Positions 40,455 through 41,876 of a stretch of DNA of 41,876 nucleotides are shown here, piece after piece. Below the pieces are notes generated by a model that did not search any database, had not been told where the DNA came from, and worked only from the letters and a program-made list of their open reading frames with translations. The DNA comes from Candidatus Pacearchaeota archaeon (lineage in GTDB: Archaea; Nanobdellota; Nanobdellia; Pacearchaeales; GW2011-AR1): NCBI GenBank assembly GCA_009694755.1, contig SICU01000003.1:1-41876 (forward strand), written 5' to 3'. The first letter of the stretch is position 1, and every line of letters begins with the position of its first letter. A program made the position numbers and the translations under genes.

Positions 40455-41630
40455 ATGCAAGAACTTGAAACATTGAACGTAATAATTGCTGGACATATTG
40501 ACCACGGAAAAACCACGTTATTATACAAATTAAGCCGTAAATGGACAGACACACATTCTGAAGAATTGAAAAGAGGAATTACTATAAAACTTGGTTACGC
40601 AGACATAGTTGTTTCAAAAGGCGAAGAATACAATATTAATAATAAAGGAACTCCTCAAAGATATATTTCATTTATAGACTCTCCGGGACACGAAATGCTG
40701 ATGGCTACAATGCTTTCTGGAGCCGCAATCGTTGACGCCGCAATTCTCGTCGTAGCCGCAAACGAAGGAATCAAACCGCAAACAAGAGAACATTTAATGG
40801 CGTTACAAGTAAAAAATTTAAAAAATATAATTATAATCCAAAATAAAATAGATTTAGTTACAAAAGAACAAGCTCTCGCAAATTACAATATGATTAGAAA
40901 AGATTTCAAAGGAACAATCGCCGAAAACGCCCCAGTGATTCCGGTTTCAGCGCAACAAGAAATAAACATTGAAAAAATATACGAAGCTCTATGCGAAATT
41001 CCAATTCCTAAAAGGGATAAATCAGACATTCCAATATTTTTAATTGCAAGGAGTTTCGACATAAACAAACCTGGAACTAAACCAAAAAATCTACACGGAA
41101 CAGTTTTAGGAGGAACATTAAAAACAGGTTCATTGAAAGTAGGAGACAGCATAGAAATAAAACCAGGTTTAATGATAAAGGAAGCAAATCAATTAAAATA
41201 TAAAACAATTTACACGAAAATTGCTTCTATTTTCAAAGGACAACATAAATTAGACGAGTTAACGCCTGGAGGAAGCGCATCGATAGAAACAGAATTAGAC
41301 ATGAGCATGGGAAAAACAGATGCATTTTCAGGATGTCTAACTTCAATAACTGGAAAACTTCCAGAGATGACTACAAAACTCAAAATTTCATACGAACTAT
41401 TTAAAGAATTTGAAGGAATGCCTCAAATAACTCCGTTAAAACCAAGCGAAACAATTATGATTTCAATAAACACTTCTGTAACTGTCGGAATGATAAATAA
41501 ACTAAATTCTAAAGAAGCGGAAATAACTCTAAAAATTCCAGTAATTCCATTCAAAAATAATAAAATCGGACTTGCAAGAAATGTAAATAATCACTGGCGA
41601 CTTATCGGACAAGGTGAAATCCTAGAATGA
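40455..41630 (+). CDS. eif2g: Translation initiation factor aIF2 gamma subunit
   Basis: The 391-residue GTPase has GHIDHGKTTLL (13-23), KRGITIKLGYA (switch 1), DSPGHEMLMATMLSGAAI, QNKIDLV and SAQQE, then two beta-barrel domains (about 190-390) with HGTVLGGTLKTGSLKVGD. It binds Met-tRNAi with the alpha and beta subunits. The segment between switch 1 and DSPGHE has no cysteines, so the zinc knuckle normally found in archaeal aIF2-gamma is absent. Its stop overlaps the next start as ATGA. Confidence 0.96.
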   Translation: MQELETLNVIIAGHIDHGKTTLLYKLSRKWTDTHSEELKRGITIKLGYADIVVSKGEEYNINNKGTPQRYISFIDSPGHEMLMATMLSGAAIVDAAILVVAANEGIKPQTREHLMALQVKNLKNIIIIQNKIDLVTKEQALANYNMIRKDFKGTIAENAPVIPVSAQQEINIEKIYEALCEIPIPKRDKSDIPIFLIARSFDINKPGTKPKNLHGTVLGGTLKTGSLKVGDSIEIKPGLMIKEANQLKYKTIYTKIASIFKGQHKLDELTPGGSASIETELDMSMGKTDAFSGCLTSITGKLPEMTTKLKISYELFKEFEGMPQITPLKPSETIMISINTSVTVGMINKLNSKEAEITLKIPVIPFKNNKIGLARNVNNHWRLIGQGEILE

Positions 41631-41876
41631 GTTTAAATGGAAAATTAGAAGAAAATATCTATGTTCGTTTAGCAACACAAATAAAAAAAAGAAACCTCAA
41701 AGAATTGTCTCTTGAAGAAAAAGAAAGAATTTGGGAAACAACTTATGATATTTTAAGAACAAGAAATTTACCTCCTTCAGACCTTATGACTCTCACAACA
41801 AATTCAAATTTTTTAAGAGACGTAGGATATGATGAGCAATTTTGGAATATTATGGGCGTCAAATTTGCTGATGCAG
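41627..41876 (+). CDS. Unknown protein, C-terminus beyond window
   Basis: The open frame begins MSLNGKLEENIYVRLATQIK at an ATG that overlaps the aIF2-gamma stop and runs to the window end (83 residues visible). It has charged helices and a segment NLPPSDLMTLTTNSNFLRDV. No domain recognised. The tight overlap says it is cotranslated with aIF2-gamma; in many archaea a PIN-domain protein sits here, but this does not look like one. Confidence 0.6.
   Translation, partial: MSLNGKLEENIYVRLATQIKKRNLKELSLEEKERIWETTYDILRTRNLPPSDLMTLTTNSNFLRDVGYDEQFWNIMGVKFADA

Noticed and set aside
1-41876. CRISPR arrays, transposase genes, rRNA genes
   Set aside because: No regularly spaced repeats, no transposase or cas-like ORFs and no rRNA-like sequence were seen.

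Overview
The window reads as chromosome from a small-genome, AT-rich archaeon, most likely a DPANN-type lineage (Woesearchaeota/Pacearchaeota-like; the lineage is an inference). The archaeal markers are aIF5B, ribosomal protein S6e, aIF2-gamma, a class II tRNA-Leu and tRNA-Ser without encoded CCA, a CDP-alcohol phosphatidyltransferase, and many genes whose ATG lies 20-30 bases after a TTTAAA/TTATAA-like TATA box (leaderless transcripts). Genes inside operons instead use ATGA overlaps or GGAGG-type ribosome binding sites.

Layout. 1-4731 is a metal/thiol island: an ArsR regulator with a Gly/Met-rich membrane protein, a copper-type cupredoxin, a Met-rich multi-pass membrane protein, a membrane-anchored winged-helix regulator, a CxxC membrane protein and a DsbA-like oxidoreductase. 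Two near-identical palindromes (core GAAACTAGTTTC) sit in the two promoter regions and look like a shared operator. 4807-7424 holds a decayed zinc-ribbon gene, a MazEF-like toxin-antitoxin pair with a 22-base palindromic operator, and small membrane proteins, one interrupted by an in-frame TAG. 7446-12289 has TatD, small unknowns and a six-gene operon of secreted proteins: five Cys-rich paralogues and one lipoprotein. 12373-12527 is tRNA-Ala(GGC) with an unusual structured element at its 3' side. 12560-16892 has an extracytoplasmic thioredoxin, an Sfm1-type SPOUT methyltransferase, and a SNF2 helicase with a coiled-coil/zinc partner. 16959-23826 carries a GNAT, SerS, a DEAD-box helicase, MscS, topoisomerase IB, DoxX and a cytochrome b5 domain. 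23898-27474 has tRNA-Ser(CGA), abutted by a second SNF2/partner module, then a repeat-bearing intergenic region and a small zinc ribbon. 27475-31060 has a YdeI-family pseudogene, an XPD/DinG-like helicase and tRNA-Leu(AAG) with a second structured 3' element. 31187-35618 is cysS, an ABC exporter flanked by a 223-base direct duplication of the cysS start, and dus. 35668-41876 is a PC4-like protein, aIF5B, an isochorismatase-like protein, a phosphatidyltransferase, VKOR, S6e, aIF2-gamma and a truncated last gene.

Functionally the region mixes translation genes with envelope and redox genes. VKOR, the WCPHC thioredoxin and DsbA would form an extracytoplasmic disulfide pathway that could serve the Cys-rich secreted proteins. 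Several genes are visibly decaying (nonsense codons, frameshifts, a lost start), which fits a reduced genome or, less likely, assembly errors.

The observations I consider most worth following are: (1) the two tRNA-associated elements, which share one architecture although their tRNAs differ; (2) the five-paralogue Cys-rich secreted operon; (3) the duplicated SNF2-partner module; and (4) the 223-base duplication around the ABC exporter. All functional statements come from reading the sequence and recalling families; no searches were run.
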